Source of the DNA: Flavobacterium succinicans LMG 10402
GTDB taxonomy: Bacteria > Bacteroidota > Bacteroidia > Flavobacteriales > Flavobacteriaceae
Length of the DNA: 64,000 nucleotides
Reading direction: 5' to 3'
Assembly: GCF_000611675.1 (NCBI RefSeq)
Contig: NZ_JATV01000009.1
Span: 82,487 to 146,486, forward strand
Part shown: piece by piece, positions 24,393 through 35,410 of the stretch
Numbering within the stretch: the stretch's first letter is position 1
Layout of the letters: the number at the start of each line of letters is the position of its first letter
The notes under the pieces: generated by a model
The model's database searches: none
What the model was told of the DNA's origin: nothing
What the model saw: only the letters and a program-made list of their open reading frames with translations
Position numbers and translations under genes: made by a program

Positions 24393-26480
24393 ATGAAAAT
24401 AGTAATTGCAGAAAAACCAAGTGTAGCCAAGGAAATAGCAGGCCTGTTGGGAGCATCTGAAAAGAAGGATGGCTACCTGACAGGCAACGGCTATTATGTT
24501 ACCTGGGCTTTTGGACATTTAGTAGGATTGGGTATGCCGGAAGATTACGGCATTTCTGGATTTCAGAAATCATGCCTGCCGATACTGCCCAATCCTTTTT
24601 TATTGACAATACGTAAAATAAAAAAAGATAAAGGCTATACGACAGATATAGGTGCATTAAAGCAACTGAAAGTAATAGAACAGCTCATTGGCCTTAGTGA
24701 AAAGATTATCGTAGCAACCGATGCCGGACGTGAGGGTGAATTAATATTCCGTTACATCTATGAATATCTGAAATGCAACAAACCGTTTGAACGCCTTTGG
24801 ATTAGTTCGCTAACCGAAAAGGCAATCAAGCAGGGTTTTGACAACCTGAAACCCGGTAACGATTTTGATGGATTATTTCAAGCAGCGCAAGGCAGGAGCC
24901 GTGCTGATTGGCTGGTGGGCATCAATTCTTCGCAGGCACTGTCAATTGCCGCAGGCAACGGCATTTATTCGCTCGGAAGAGTGCAGACACCTACACTTGC
25001 TTTAATATGTAGGCGTTATCAGGAAAACAGAAATTTTTCGGTGCAACAATACTGGCAGATACAGTTGTCCCATACAAAAGAGTTCATAGATTTTAAAAGC
25101 CTTTCCAAAACCAAATGGGAAGACAAAAAACTGGCAGAAGATACGTTGAAGTCCATCCAAAGAAACAGCAATATTGCTACTGTTACGTCAGTAGAAATCA
25201 AAACTGTAACGGAGCAACCACCTTTGCTGTTTGACCTGACGGGTTTGCAAAAGGAAGCTAATAAAAAATTGAACCTGTCTGCTGAAGAAACTTTGAATAT
25301 AGCCCAAAGCCTGTATGAAAAGAAATTTATTACTTACCCGCGTACCGGAAGTAAATACATTCCGGAAGATATGTGGGCAGAAATCCCTAATCTTATCAGG
25401 GCTTTGCAAGATATGGGAGTCTTCAAGCAAGCAGTAACCAAAGTGAAATGGGGGCATTTCAATAAACGTATAGTGAATGATCTTCGTGTTACAGATCATC
25501 ATGGTCTGCTGATTACGGACAAAATCCCTTCGGCTTTATCGGCAAGGGAAAATGCAGTTTACAATATGATTGCCTTTCGACTACTGGAAGCAATTTCACA
25601 AGCCTGTACAAAAGAGATTACCGATATTACTTTACAGGTTTTGCATTATGATTTTGGTCTGAAAGGTTGCAAGATATTGGAGCCAGGCTGGCATTTCATC
25701 AAAGGCAGTTTCTCTGATAATGATGCCGAACCTCTGCAGGAACTACCCGAACTGAAAAAAGGTGATGAACTCAAAATCAAAGATGCTTCGGTTCTGGAAA
25801 AGAAAACCAGACCACCTGTGCTTTATACTGAGGCCGGACTTTTATCGGCTATGGAAACTGCTGGAAAGGAGATTGAAAATGAAGAGGAACGAAAAGCAAT
25901 GCAAAACATAGGTATTGGTACACCAGCCACAAGAGCCACCATTATTGAAACCCTGTTTAGCCGTAACTATATTCAAAGGGAAAATAAATCCCTGATACCT
26001 ACCGGTAAAGGATTACAGGTCTATGAACTTATAAAAGATAAAAAGATTGCGGACGTAGCGATGACTGCAGAATGGGAGTTGACTTTGCAGAAAATTGAAA
26101 ACAACGAAAGTAATGCATATGCTTTCCAAAAAGAAATGGAAAACTATGCAGCATTAATTACCAATGAATTATTGCAAACTGCCATTGCACAAGAAAATCG
26201 GGCTATGCTTGACTGTCCCAAATGCAAAAATAGGCAACTGATTATAAGGGATAAAATTGTCAAATGTCCTGATGAGAACTGTAATTGGGTACAATTTCGA
26301 AATGTGTGTGGTGTGCAAATCAGTATAGCCGATATAGAAAACCTTGTAATCAAAAGAAAAACTACTCTCATCAAAGGGATGAAAAGCAAATCCGGAAAGA
26401 AATTCGATGCCTATATCGTATTAAATGAGAAAGCCGAAAGCTCTTTTGAATTTGAAAAATCTAAACTTCCGAAGAAATAA
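24393..26480 (+). CDS. topB: DNA topoisomerase III (type IA)
   Basis: A 695-residue type IA topoisomerase of the mobile-element TopB type. TOPRIM domain at the N-terminus (VIAEKPSVAKEIAGLLG, then ATDAGREGELIFR), active-site Tyr near 313 in FITYPRTGS, and GIGTPATRATIIETLF in the DNA-binding domain. A C-terminal zinc finger (CPKCKNR, then CPDENCNW, about 606-628) follows. In CTnDOT-like elements this gene (exc) lies in the excision region, although excision does not strictly need its topoisomerase activity. Its stop codon overlaps the start of the ORF6N gene (TAATG), so the two are co-translated. Confidence 0.93.
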   Translation: MKIVIAEKPSVAKEIAGLLGASEKKDGYLTGNGYYVTWAFGHLVGLGMPEDYGISGFQKSCLPILPNPFLLTIRKIKKDKGYTTDIGALKQLKVIEQLIGLSEKIIVATDAGREGELIFRYIYEYLKCNKPFERLWISSLTEKAIKQGFDNLKPGNDFDGLFQAAQGRSRADWLVGINSSQALSIAAGNGIYSLGRVQTPTLALICRRYQENRNFSVQQYWQIQLSHTKEFIDFKSLSKTKWEDKKLAEDTLKSIQRNSNIATVTSVEIKTVTEQPPLLFDLTGLQKEANKKLNLSAEETLNIAQSLYEKKFITYPRTGSKYIPEDMWAEIPNLIRALQDMGVFKQAVTKVKWGHFNKRIVNDLRVTDHHGLLITDKIPSALSARENAVYNMIAFRLLEAISQACTKEITDITLQVLHYDFGLKGCKILEPGWHFIKGSFSDNDAEPLQELPELKKGDELKIKDASVLEKKTRPPVLYTEAGLLSAMETAGKEIENEEERKAMQNIGIGTPATRATIIETLFSRNYIQRENKSLIPTGKGLQVYELIKDKKIADVAMTAEWELTLQKIENNESNAYAFQKEMENYAALITNELLQTAIAQENRAMLDCPKCKNRQLIIRDKIVKCPDENCNWVQFRNVCGVQISIADIENLVIKRKTTLIKGMKSKSGKKFDAYIVLNEKAESSFEFEKSKLPKK

Positions 26481-27361
26481 TGAGTGATTCTATCATTACC
26501 CGTCAGGAAATTGAGAATCGAATTTATACTATAAGAGGGCAACAGGTTATGCTCGACAACGATCTCGCAATGATTTATCAGGTAGAAACCAAAGTCTTCA
26601 ATCAGGCGGTAAAGCGTAATATAGACCGCTTTCCTGAATCCTTTTGTTTTCAATTGACACAGGATGAATTTGATGCAATTAACTTGAGGTCACAATTTGT
26701 GACCTCAAGTTTGAATTACGGGGGAAGACGTTATCTGCCTTATGTTTTTTGCGAACAAGGGATTGCGATGCTTTCAGCTGTACTCCGTAGTGATATTGCA
26801 GTAAAAGTTAGTATCGAGATAATGAATGCTTTTGTGGAAATGCGCAAGATACTTGTTAATAACGCAGCCTTGTTTCATCGACTGGATAAGATAGAACTGA
26901 AACAGATAGATGCAGACCAGAAATTTGAAGAAATCTTTAAGGCTTTGGAAAGTGGAAAACTGCATAGCGAAAAGGGTGTTTTCTATGATGGGCAAATTTT
27001 TGATGCCTATGCTTTTGTCTCTGATATTATTCGTAGTGCCCAAAGTTCCATTATCCTTATTGATAATTATGTGGACGATACGGTGCTAACCTTGTTGGGT
27101 AAGAGAAATATTAATGTTACCGCAACAATCTATACCAAAAGCATAAGTAATCAGTTACGGCTGGATGTGCAACGATACAACAGTCAATATCCCCCGGTTG
27201 AAGTTGAAATTTTTTCTAATGCGCATGACCGTTTTCTCATAATTGATAATACTGAACTCTACCACATCGGAGCATCATTAAAAGATCTGGGTAAAAAATG
27301 GTTTGCATTTTCGAGAATGGATATTGAGGTTGGCAGGATGCTCCAAATTTTAGCCATTTAG
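26480..27361 (+). CDS. ORF6N-domain protein with PLD-like C-terminus
   Basis: A 293-residue protein. Residues about 8-95 are an ORF6N DNA-binding domain of phage and mobile-element type (IYTIRGQQVMLDNDLAMIY, then NIDRFPESFCFQLTQDE, then RYLPYVFCEQG). The C-terminal part (about 165-293) has a phospholipase D-like fold: SSIILIDNYVDDTVL then HDRFLIIDNTELYHIGASLKDLG, with a single HxR-type motif instead of HxK. The start overlaps the topoisomerase stop (TAATG). The gene carries a 31-bp perfect palindrome in its coding region at 26681-26711. Function in the ICE is unknown; an accessory nuclease-like or DNA-binding role is inferred. Confidence 0.8.
   Translation: MSDSIITRQEIENRIYTIRGQQVMLDNDLAMIYQVETKVFNQAVKRNIDRFPESFCFQLTQDEFDAINLRSQFVTSSLNYGGRRYLPYVFCEQGIAMLSAVLRSDIAVKVSIEIMNAFVEMRKILVNNAALFHRLDKIELKQIDADQKFEEIFKALESGKLHSEKGVFYDGQIFDAYAFVSDIIRSAQSSIILIDNYVDDTVLTLLGKRNINVTATIYTKSISNQLRLDVQRYNSQYPPVEVEIFSNAHDRFLIIDNTELYHIGASLKDLGKKWFAFSRMDIEVGRMLQILAI
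26681..26711. repeat. Perfect 31-bp palindrome inside ORF6N gene
   Basis: AACTTGAGGTCACAA and TTGTGACCTCAAGTT are perfect reverse complements around one central T. It encodes the LRSQFVTS part of the ORF6N domain, so it can be read as protein and as a DNA site at the same time. Possible roles are an operator, a nuclease target or a cruciform; none is shown. Confidence 0.85.
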
Positions 27362-27385
27362 CAAAATTCTAAATAAAAATATAGT

Positions 27386-27823
27386 ATGAATACACAGCAA
27401 AAAGACCTGTCATATTTCAGGTTACGACTACAAGAATTATTAACTATAAGCTTTCCCGAAAAAGCGTATGATGTTAAATTTATTGACCAGCGTTCAAGTT
27501 GGGCTTCCAATGCTTATGAAGATGCTTTTCGAGCAGGAAACCCAATAAACCAATGTGATCATATTGCCGATTATGTCTTATTTGAAGGATTGCACTTTTC
27601 AAAATTTGATACCCTTTTTCAAGTAGTCTGCAATGAGTTTGATGCGAGAATGGCAGATGAAGAATTACGACCGTTTGCCTTAAAGATGTTGCCTATTTGC
27701 TACCCTGTTTTTACAAACTACAAATTAACGGATGACTTCGCCTATACAACGGAGTTTGATTTGCTCTATACGGAACTGACAGGAACCATAGCAATATGGA
27801 TAGAGGAACATGGGCTTCAGTAA
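27386..27823 (+). CDS. DUF1896 protein
   Basis: A 145-residue ICE backbone protein matching DUF1896 ([18 protein letters not shown], then [20 protein letters not shown], then [21 protein letters not shown]). It is mostly helical and has no enzyme motif. In Bacteroidota conjugative elements it always precedes the large helicase/methylase protein; here its stop overlaps the start of that gene by 14 nt, implying translational coupling and perhaps a protein complex. The role is unknown. Confidence 0.85.
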   Translation: MNTQQKDLSYFRLRLQELLTISFPEKAYDVKFIDQRSSWASNAYEDAFRAGNPINQCDHIADYVLFEGLHFSKFDTLFQVVCNEFDARMADEELRPFALKMLPICYPVFTNYKLTDDFAYTTEFDLLYTELTGTIAIWIEEHGLQ

Positions 27824-30800
27824 ACGTCAACATCTCCAATCGAATATTGATTCCCTGCGAATTGCTTTTAAACTGGAAAAGGAGAACAGAAAAGCCTCCG
27901 CAGGCGAAAGACTGCTAATGATGCAATACAGCGGATTTGGTGGTCTTAAATTTGTGTTGAATCCTGCCCAAAATCCGATAGATATTAACCATTGGAGAAA
28001 GACCGAACATGAACTTTTTCCAGTTACACAGGAACTCCATCAGCTTCTAAAAGAAAATGCAACTGATGAAAAACAATACCGTAGATATGTGGACAGTATG
28101 CGGAGTTCTGTACTGACTGCATTTTACACACCACCTTTGGTTATTGATGCTATTTCCACCACATTAAAAGAAAATGGTGTAAGCATTCAAAAACTTTTAG
28201 AACCATCTGCCGGTACCGGTTCTTTCATACAATCCTTTGCGGATAAAGCTGTATCACAGGTCACCGCTTATGAAAAAGATCTGCTCACGGGAAAAATTTT
28301 AAAACAGCTCTATCCCGATAATACGATCCGCATTAGTAGCTTTGAAGAAATACCCGAAAAGGAAAAAAACAGCTATGATGTGGTAGCTAGCAATATCCCT
28401 TTCGGTGATACGTCCGTTTTTGACCTTTCCTATTCCAGAAGCAGGGACTCTGCAAAAGCACAGGCTGTCCGAAGCATACACAATTACTTCTTTATGAAGG
28501 GAACCGACATGCTCCGTGAAGGTGGGGTGCTGGCATTTATCACTTCACAAGGTGTTATGAACAGCCAGAAGAATGAACCCATACGCAGGGCATTGATGCA
28601 GGACAACAACCTAGTTTCAGTCGTTCGGTTGCCGAATAATTTATTTACAGACTATGCTGGTACAGAGGTAGGAAGTGATCTAATAATTCTGCAAAAGAAT
28701 ACTGCAAAGCAAAGTTTGACCGAAGCGGAAGAACTGTTTTGTCAGAGTCAAATAACGGAATACAATACGCCAAGCAACGCCTTGTTTCAAGACAACGGAA
28801 GGATTATACATACTACACAGATGTTGGCTACCGATCCTTACGGACAACCTGCATTTGTCTATACGCACAGGGATGGTGTGGAAGGAATTGCCAAGGACCT
28901 AAAGCAAATGCTATCGGAAGATTTTGGAAAAAATCTGGATATTGGCTTATATAAAGGTGAACGAAACGATGCGCCAATCAAACAAATTCCTATAACACCA
29001 ACGGTTGCAACTCCTGTTGCCAGATCTGCAACCATTTCACAGAAAAGACAGACATTAAGTGCTCCAATAACAAATAAGGACATTGTAAAAGAAGAAAGGC
29101 AGCTAAGCATTTTTGATCTCTTTGAAAATTTAGATGAACTGTTGGCTGCTCCTGTTAAATTAATCAGAATAGCAAAACAACCAGCCAAAAGAAAAAGAAC
29201 TGTGAACGGATATCAGGGAAACCTGTTCAGCGGTTTGATGCAGCAACCTCCCATTTCTACTTCTCCAGTAAATAGCAATATACCAAATGAGAGAAATACA
29301 CAGGAAGTTATCGGCGATTTGTTTTCAGGACTGAAAGGAAATAATCTCTCCGAAAAGATTACCGCAGGCAACACCATTTCCGAACCAGCAATTTATAGCA
29401 AAGAAATACAGTCTTTTCATCGTAACGATAGCCTTGCAGTGGATAACGGCTGGGTCGGCTATCTTAAAGATTTTGATAGCGATAGGAAACAGGCAATGTT
29501 TCATCCTTTGCAATTATCGTCCTTACAGAAAGGAAGAGCTGAAGCCTATATTTCTGTACGAGATAACTACCTCGATTTATATCAGAAGGAAGCCAAACTG
29601 CAAACCGAACATAAAGAAGAGAGAGAAACATTTAATAAGGTTTACGATGCCTTCGTAAAAAGGTACGGCAACCTGAACAGTGCCGATAATATCAAGCTCA
29701 TAAAAATAGACAGTTCTGGTAAGGAAATGCCTTATTTGGAACGTGTTGTGGGCGGTGTGGTACATAAGGCGGATATCTTTCACCGTCCAGTAAGCTTCTC
29801 CATTACCACATTGGCTACCGATAATCCCGATGAGGCTTTAGCCGCATCATTGAACAAATACGGGAATGTTGATCTAGACTTTATGTCCAAAATCAGCGGT
29901 ATATCATCCGACGATTTGAAAGCGGTATTACACGGACGCATCTTTTATAATCCTTTGGAAAAGGAATATGAAATAACTGAAAGATGGGTAGCTGGCAATG
30001 TGGTGGAGAAAGCCACAGCCTTAAAAAGCTATCTTGAAAGCAATCCCCATGATAGGCAGGCCAAAGAAAGCCTTACGTCTTTAGAAGAAGCCCGACCAAG
30101 ACGTATCGAATTTGAAGAGTTAGATTTCAATCTTGGTGAACGCTGGATACCGACAGGGATCTATGCCCGTTTTGCTTCTCATCTTTTTGATACGGAGGTG
30201 CGTATCCAGTATTCTGAAACTTCCGATGACTTTTCTATAAAATGCGATCAGAAAAATGTACATATATGGGATAAATATGCCGTCAAGTCTGATAGCCGAA
30301 CATTTGACGGGATTGCTCTGCTGAAAAACGCATTAGTCAATACTACTCCTGATATTACCAAAAAAGTAATGATTGATGATAAGGAAGTAAAGGTACGGGA
30401 TATGGAAGCCATACAGATGGCGAATACCAAGATTGATGAAATACGTACCGCCTTTACCGAATGGCTTCACACTCAAAACGATGAGTTTAAAAAAAGGATG
30501 ACCGACCAGTATAACGATACCTTTAACTGTTTTGTGCGTCCGCAGTACGACGGAAGCCATCAGGAATTTCCAGGACTGGACAGAAAAGGCTTAGGCATTA
30601 ACGATTTGTATTCGAGCCAAAAGGATACAGTATGGATGATCAAGCTGAACAACGGTGCGATTTGCGATCACGAAGTAGGAGCCGGCAAGACATTGGTGAT
30701 GTGTACCGCAGCACAGGAGATGAAACGTTTGGGAATGGTACACAAACCTATGATAATAGGATTGAAAGCCAATGTTCATGAGATTGCAGAAACGTACCGT

Positions 30801-33185
30801 AAAGCCTACCCACACGCTAAAATTATGTATCCGGGCAAAGAAGATTTTACGCCACAGAAAAGGCAACGGATTTTCGGAGATATTAAAAACAACGATTGGG
30901 ACTGCGTGATATTGACCCATGACCAGTTTGGCATGATACCCCAGTCGCCAGAAATGCAAAAGGAAATCCTACAAGTCGAACTGAACAGCGTGGAAGATAA
31001 TCTTGCCGCTTTGGAAGCACAGGGCAAAGAGATTTCAAGGGGTATGCTCAAAGGTGTAATCATCAGGAAACAGAACCTTGAAGTTAGGCTGAAAACTTTG
31101 GAACATGACATCGAAAACCGAAAAGATGATGTAGTTGATTTTAAGATGATGGGCATCGACCACTTATTTGTTGATGAAAGCCACCATTTCAAAAACCTGA
31201 TGTTCAATACGCGTCATGACCGGGTTGCAGGTTTGGGCAATATGATGGGAAGCCAAAAGGCCATGAACCTGCTTTTTGCCATCCGCACCATTCAGGATCG
31301 CATACAAGGCGATATGGGTGCTACCTTTCTTTCAGGTACAACTATCAGCAATTCCTTAACCGAGTTATATCTCTTGTTTAAATATCTCCGTCCAAGAGCA
31401 TTGGAAAAACAAGGTATTAACTGTTTTGATGCCTGGGCGGCTATCTATGCAAGGAAAACGACTGATTATGAGTTTTCGGTAGCGAATAATATCGTGTCAA
31501 AAGAACGCTTCCGCTACTTTATCAAAGTGCCCGAACTGGCACAGTTCTATTCGGAAATCACGGATTACAGAACCGCTAAGGATATTGGTATAGATCGTCC
31601 GGAAAAGAACGAGGTACTTTATAATATACCGCCTACGCCCGATCAGGAAGTATTCATTCAAAAATTGATGGAATTTGCCAAATCAGGGAATGCTACCTTA
31701 TTGGGAAGACCTCCGCTAACAGATCGGGAAGAAAAAGCAAAAATGTTGATTGCTACAGATTATGCTCGTAAGATGTCACTCGATATGCGGATGGTAAGCA
31801 GTAAATATAATGACCACCCCGATAACAAAGCTTCTCATTGTGCAACCAATATTGCAAAGTATTACCAAAAATTCCATGCACAGAAGGGAACGCAGTTTAT
31901 CTTTTCTGATTTAGGTACTTACAAGTCTGGAGAATGGAACGTCTATGGGGAAATCAAGCGCAAACTTGTAGATGATTACGGTATACCGGCACATGAAGTC
32001 CGTTTTATACAGGAAGCTAAAAATGATAAGCAACGCAAGGAGCTTATAGGCGGTATGAATGAGGGGAAAATCCGTGTGTTGTTTGGTTCTACCGGCATGT
32101 TGGGAACTGGTGTAAATGCACAGAAAAGAGCTGTTGCCGTTCATCATTTGGATACCCCGTGGAGACCAAGCGATCTTGCTCAACGTGACGGAAGGGCTGT
32201 CCGAAAAGGCAATGAAATTGCCAAATTTTTCGCCGATAACAAGGTGGATGTAATTATCTATGCAGTCGAAAAATCACTAGACAGTTATAAGTTCAACCTG
32301 CTGTACAATAAACAGCTTTTTATTGACCAGCTCAAAACCAACAATCTCGGAAAGCGAACCATTGATGAGGGTAGTATGGATGAAAAATCGGGAATGAATT
32401 TCTCTGAATACGTAGCTATCCTTTCGGGCAATACCGACCTTTTGGAAAAAGCAAAGCTGGAAAAACAGGTTGCTGGATTGGAAAGTGAGAAGCAGGCATT
32501 CAATCGTTCCAAGTTCAGCTCCAAATACAAGCTGGAAGATATTTCTGCGACACTAGAGTCTGCCAAGTCACGATTGGAACGAATGACCCTCGATTGGGAA
32601 AATCTGCAGCAACGCTTACAAAAAGGGCAGGATGGAACGATACTGAACCTTGTACAGCTAGACGGATTGTCACCTAATGCCGATGTGAAACAGATTGGGA
32701 CCAAACTTAACCAGATTGCGGATAAAGCCCGTACTGGTGGTCAATATGAAGAAATAGGCAGTCTATATGGGTTTGCATTGTTGGTTAAAACCGAAATATC
32801 CGAAAAAGAAGGTGCTGATATTAAAGTCAATCGTTTTTTGGTGCAGGGTGAAGGCAATATAAAATACACTTATAATAATGGCTTGATTGCTACTGACGCA
32901 AAGCTTGCATCAATGAATTTCCTTAGTGCTTTAGAAAAAATTCCCAGCTATATTGAGCAGGAACAAAAGAAAATTGCCGAATCACAAAAAGATCTGCCTG
33001 TACTTCAGGAAGTAGTCAATGGTATATGGACGAAGGAAAATAAGTTGAGCGAACTAAAAACCGAACTGGCGTCCATTGACAGGAAGATACAATTATCGAT
33101 TGCTTCCGAGGCCAAAGAACAGAAAGAAGCTATAAAAATAAATAATGTTCAGGAAAGGTCTTCTGTAGGTTTGAAAGCAATGTAA
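27810..33185 (+). CDS. Giant N-6 methylase-like and SNF2-type helicase protein
   Basis: A 1791-residue protein with two enzyme-like regions. Near residue 130-200 lies a methyltransferase fold with [12 protein letters not shown] (SAM site) and NIPFGD in place of the classic NPPY. The second half is an SF2/SNF2 helicase: Walker-A-like GAGKTLVM near 956, Walker B DESHHFKN near 1120, [13 protein letters not shown], and motif [13 protein letters not shown] near 1458. A coiled-coil-rich tail follows. Such proteins are carried by nearly all CTnDOT-like ICEs and by phages, and may handle or protect transferred DNA. The altered NIPF motif means methylation activity is uncertain. It ends the processing operon, just before the metal cargo. 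Confidence 0.88.
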   Translation: MGFSKRQHLQSNIDSLRIAFKLEKENRKASAGERLLMMQYSGFGGLKFVLNPAQNPIDINHWRKTEHELFPVTQELHQLLKENATDEKQYRRYVDSMRSSVLTAFYTPPLVIDAISTTLKENGVSIQKLLEPSAGTGSFIQSFADKAVSQVTAYEKDLLTGKILKQLYPDNTIRISSFEEIPEKEKNSYDVVASNIPFGDTSVFDLSYSRSRDSAKAQAVRSIHNYFFMKGTDMLREGGVLAFITSQGVMNSQKNEPIRRALMQDNNLVSVVRLPNNLFTDYAGTEVGSDLIILQKNTAKQSLTEAEELFCQSQITEYNTPSNALFQDNGRIIHTTQMLATDPYGQPAFVYTHRDGVEGIAKDLKQMLSEDFGKNLDIGLYKGERNDAPIKQIPITPTVATPVARSATISQKRQTLSAPITNKDIVKEERQLSIFDLFENLDELLAAPVKLIRIAKQPAKRKRTVNGYQGNLFSGLMQQPPISTSPVNSNIPNERNTQEVIGDLFSGLKGNNLSEKITAGNTISEPAIYSKEIQSFHRNDSLAVDNGWVGYLKDFDSDRKQAMFHPLQLSSLQKGRAEAYISVRDNYLDLYQKEAKLQTEHKEERETFNKVYDAFVKRYGNLNSADNIKLIKIDSSGKEMPYLERVVGGVVHKADIFHRPVSFSITTLATDNPDEALAASLNKYGNVDLDFMSKISGISSDDLKAVLHGRIFYNPLEKEYEITERWVAGNVVEKATALKSYLESNPHDRQAKESLTSLEEARPRRIEFEELDFNLGERWIPTGIYARFASHLFDTEVRIQYSETSDDFSIKCDQKNVHIWDKYAVKSDSRTFDGIALLKNALVNTTPDITKKVMIDDKEVKVRDMEAIQMANTKIDEIRTAFTEWLHTQNDEFKKRMTDQYNDTFNCFVRPQYDGSHQEFPGLDRKGLGINDLYSSQKDTVWMIKLNNGAICDHEVGAGKTLVMCTAAQEMKRLGMVHKPMIIGLKANVHEIAETYRKAYPHAKIMYPGKEDFTPQKRQRIFGDIKNNDWDCVILTHDQFGMIPQSPEMQKEILQVELNSVEDNLAALEAQGKEISRGMLKGVIIRKQNLEVRLKTLEHDIENRKDDVVDFKMMGIDHLFVDESHHFKNLMFNTRHDRVAGLGNMMGSQKAMNLLFAIRTIQDRIQGDMGATFLSGTTISNSLTELYLLFKYLRPRALEKQGINCFDAWAAIYARKTTDYEFSVANNIVSKERFRYFIKVPELAQFYSEITDYRTAKDIGIDRPEKNEVLYNIPPTPDQEVFIQKLMEFAKSGNATLLGRPPLTDREEKAKMLIATDYARKMSLDMRMVSSKYNDHPDNKASHCATNIAKYYQKFHAQKGTQFIFSDLGTYKSGEWNVYGEIKRKLVDDYGIPAHEVRFIQEAKNDKQRKELIGGMNEGKIRVLFGSTGMLGTGVNAQKRAVAVHHLDTPWRPSDLAQRDGRAVRKGNEIAKFFADNKVDVIIYAVEKSLDSYKFNLLYNKQLFIDQLKTNNLGKRTIDEGSMDEKSGMNFSEYVAILSGNTDLLEKAKLEKQVAGLESEKQAFNRSKFSSKYKLEDISATLESAKSRLERMTLDWENLQQRLQKGQDGTILNLVQLDGLSPNADVKQIGTKLNQIADKARTGGQYEEIGSLYGFALLVKTEISEKEGADIKVNRFLVQGEGNIKYTYNNGLIATDAKLASMNFLSALEKIPSYIEQEQKKIAESQKDLPVLQEVVNGIWTKENKLSELKTELASIDRKIQLSIASEAKEQKEAIKINNVQERSSVGLKAM

Positions 33186-33352
33186 TTTCATTGGTGAAAA
33201 CAAAACATTCTTTTTTATTTGGTAGTAAATTTTGAAAAACACCTTAATTTTTTGTCTTCTGATGCGTAACTATGATAGCTAACTTGTTAAGAAAAGTGTA
33301 GCAAAAATGTCATTTTTAACACGTTGTTAGTAAAAAATCAATATAAATTGAT

Positions 33353-33360
33353 TAATTTTG
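33353..33360 (+). promoter_or_regulatory. Bacteroidota -7 element (TAATTTTG) of the metal cluster
   Basis: TAATTTTG fits TAnnTTTG and lies 17 nt before the first gene of the metal-resistance cargo, giving a very short leader. A TTG occurs at 33324-33326, slightly farther than the usual -33 spacing. Probably the main promoter of the cluster. Confidence 0.4.
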
Positions 33361-33377
33361 ATTTAAATTAAACTACA

Positions 33378-33749
33378 ATGAATAAATTTCACATTTTAGT
33401 AATAGTATTATTTGGTTTCTTATTGATACCAAGTAATTCTTTTGCCTGTGAAAATAATTCAACAAAACATTCTTCTACAAAAGAGACATCTTCAAATATG
33501 GATAAAGATGATTGTTGCAAAAATGACAATCATTCCAAAACGAAAAATCACGAAGGTTGTGGAGGAAAATGTAACCATTCTAGATGCAGTTGCGCTACTT
33601 CTTGCAACAGTAGTACTGTTGCTATTAATGAATTGAAATTTAATAGCAATCTTTTTAATTTCTCTTCTGAAAAGCAAAAATTTTACAATTACAAAACCAC
33701 TATTTCTTCTGGTTTTAATTCTCTTTGGCTTATACCTAAAATAAGCTAA
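33378..33749 (+). CDS. Small secreted Cys/His-rich metal-binding protein
   Basis: A 123-residue exported protein with a signal peptide (HILVIVLFGFLLIPSNSFA). The mature N-terminal half is very rich in Cys, His and Lys (CCKNDNHSK, GCGGKCNHSRCSC, TSCNSS) and looks like a disordered metal sponge. The rest is unremarkable. It is the first gene of the copper/heavy-metal cargo. Periplasmic metal buffering, probably copper, is inferred; no named family is recognised. Confidence 0.65.
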   Translation: MNKFHILVIVLFGFLLIPSNSFACENNSTKHSSTKETSSNMDKDDCCKNDNHSKTKNHEGCGGKCNHSRCSCATSCNSSTVAINELKFNSNLFNFSSEKQKFYNYKTTISSGFNSLWLIPKIS

Positions 33750-33908
33750 ATTCTATAGTTGATAGCCATAGTTATATCTTATTGATAACTATTATTGGTC
33801 TCCAAATCATTTATTTTATCGGTTAATTTCAATTTCAAGATGATGGGTATTCTATGATTTCATTTTTGTTATTGCTTAACTAATTCAATTTAACATTATT
33901 TACATACA

Positions 33909-34757
33909 ATGAACTCATTAAAAAAAATAATGATAGCAATACTTCTATTGTTATCAGTAGTGGTATCCAACGCACAAATTAAAAATGCTAAAATAGAGTC
34001 CGTTAAAATTTACGGAAACTGCGGAATGTGCGAAGCCAAAATAGAAAAAGCAGGTAGTCTAAAAAATGTCGCAAACGTTGACTGGAACGCAGATACAAAA
34101 ATGGCTGTCCTTAGTTATGATCCTAAAATAACCAGTCAAGACGAAATACTCAAACGTATTGCATTGTCAGGTTATGACAGTGATAAATTTCTTGCTCCAG
34201 ATGATACATATTCAAAACTTGCAGGATGTTGTCAATATTATCGTGAGGCAAAAGTTCCTGTTAAAACAGAACCAAAAAGCGAAATGACAGGAATGGAAAG
34301 CAACAGACTTTCAACAACAGCTGAAAATCAAACCGTAAATCAACTACAGCCAGTTTTGGACAATTATTTTTTACTGAAAGATGCTTTAGTAAAAACAGAT
34401 GCTAAAACAGCTTCTGAAAAAGCAGCAGCATTATTATCTTCGATTACTGCAGTGAAAATGGAAATATTAAAAATGGATGAACATGTGATTTGGATGAAAA
34501 TCTTAAAAGATTTAACTGCCGATTCCAAAAGTATTTCTGAAACACAAGATATTAAGAAACAAAGAGATTTTTTTAAATCATTATCTAAAAACATTTATGA
34601 ATTGATTAAAGTTTCCAAACCTACTGAAGCGATCTATTACCAATACTGCCCAATGCAAGATGCCAATTGGCTAAGCAAAGAAAATGCTGTTAAAAATCCT
34701 TACTATGGCTCACAAATGTTGAGTTGTGGTAAAACTATAGAAACAATAAAATACTAA
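33909..34757 (+). CDS. HMA domain plus DUF3347 exported metal-binding protein
   Basis: A 282-residue exported protein. The signal peptide (IMIAILLLLSVVVSNAQ) is followed by a heavy-metal-associated domain (about 25-95) whose motif is YGNCGMCEAKIEKAG, with CGMC in place of the usual CxxC context but two Cys correctly spaced. The C-terminal half (about 145-275) matches DUF3347 (LQPVLDNYFLLKDAL, then QYCPMQDANWLS, then KNPYYGSQMLSCG). DUF3347 proteins occur beside Cus systems in Bacteroidota, probably as periplasmic copper chaperones. A 4-nt gap leads to the next gene, which shows co-translation. A related DUF3347 lipoprotein lies two genes downstream. Confidence 0.8.
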   Translation: MNSLKKIMIAILLLLSVVVSNAQIKNAKIESVKIYGNCGMCEAKIEKAGSLKNVANVDWNADTKMAVLSYDPKITSQDEILKRIALSGYDSDKFLAPDDTYSKLAGCCQYYREAKVPVKTEPKSEMTGMESNRLSTTAENQTVNQLQPVLDNYFLLKDALVKTDAKTASEKAAALLSSITAVKMEILKMDEHVIWMKILKDLTADSKSISETQDIKKQRDFFKSLSKNIYELIKVSKPTEAIYYQYCPMQDANWLSKENAVKNPYYGSQMLSCGKTIETIKY

Positions 34758-34761
34758 AAAG

Positions 34762-35379
34762 ATGAAAACACTAATTATTGTATTAAGTGCATTTTTTGCA
34801 TTTAATTCAGCAGTAACAGGACAAACTGTTACAAAAAAGGAAGAGCAAAAAATAATTTATGTTTGCCCTATGCATTCTGACGAGACAAATTCAAGTGCGG
34901 GTAAATGCCCAGAATGCGGAATGGAATTGATAAAAACCACCGAAAAAGTACCTACCTACGCTACAAAAGGAAGTCAACCTATGACTAAAACTATCACAAA
35001 ATATGTTTGCCCTATGGATAAATCAACTTCTGACAAACCGGGTAAATGTTCTAAATGTGCAATGAAAATGGTAGAAATTACCGAAAAAGTAGATACCCAT
35101 CCTCTAAAAGGCAGTCAGCCTACGAGTAAAATGGTGACAAAATATGTTTGTGCAAAGGACGGAGCAACTTCTGACAAGCCAGGCCTATGTTCTAAATGTG
35201 GAACTGATATGGTAAAAGTCACTGAAAAAGTGGATCTCCACCCGTTAAAAGGAAGTCAGCCTACAAGTAAGGTTGTGACAAAATATGTTTGCCCAATGGA
35301 CGGTTCAATTTCTGATACAGCGGGAAAATGTCCAAAATGTGGTATGGCAATGACTCCAAATGAAGACTATAAACACTAA
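34762..35379 (+). CDS. Exported protein with four heavy-metal-binding (HMBD) repeats
   Basis: A 205-residue exported protein with a signal peptide (IIVLSAFFAFNSAVTGQ) followed by four tandem 47-48-residue repeats, beginning at nucleotides 34858, 35002, 35143 and 35284. The repeat is built on YVCPMD, then GKCxKCGM, the HMBD (YHS-like) motif found in CusB adaptors. Each unit also carries a linker, HPLKGSQPTSK, and is a recent DNA-level duplication. Repeat 3 is degenerate (CAKD instead of CPMD, GTDM instead of GMxM), so it may bind metal poorly. It probably stores or hands over copper in the periplasm. Confidence 0.8.
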   Translation: MKTLIIVLSAFFAFNSAVTGQTVTKKEEQKIIYVCPMHSDETNSSAGKCPECGMELIKTTEKVPTYATKGSQPMTKTITKYVCPMDKSTSDKPGKCSKCAMKMVEITEKVDTHPLKGSQPTSKMVTKYVCAKDGATSDKPGLCSKCGTDMVKVTEKVDLHPLKGSQPTSKVVTKYVCPMDGSISDTAGKCPKCGMAMTPNEDYKH

Positions 35380-35410
35380 TCCAATCTTTCAACAACTTAA
35401 AATTTTAAAA

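Noticed and set aside
34858..35370. Regular direct repeats that could suggest a CRISPR array
   Set aside because: Units are 141-144 nt and encode HMBD domains in frame; no short repeat-spacer structure exists.
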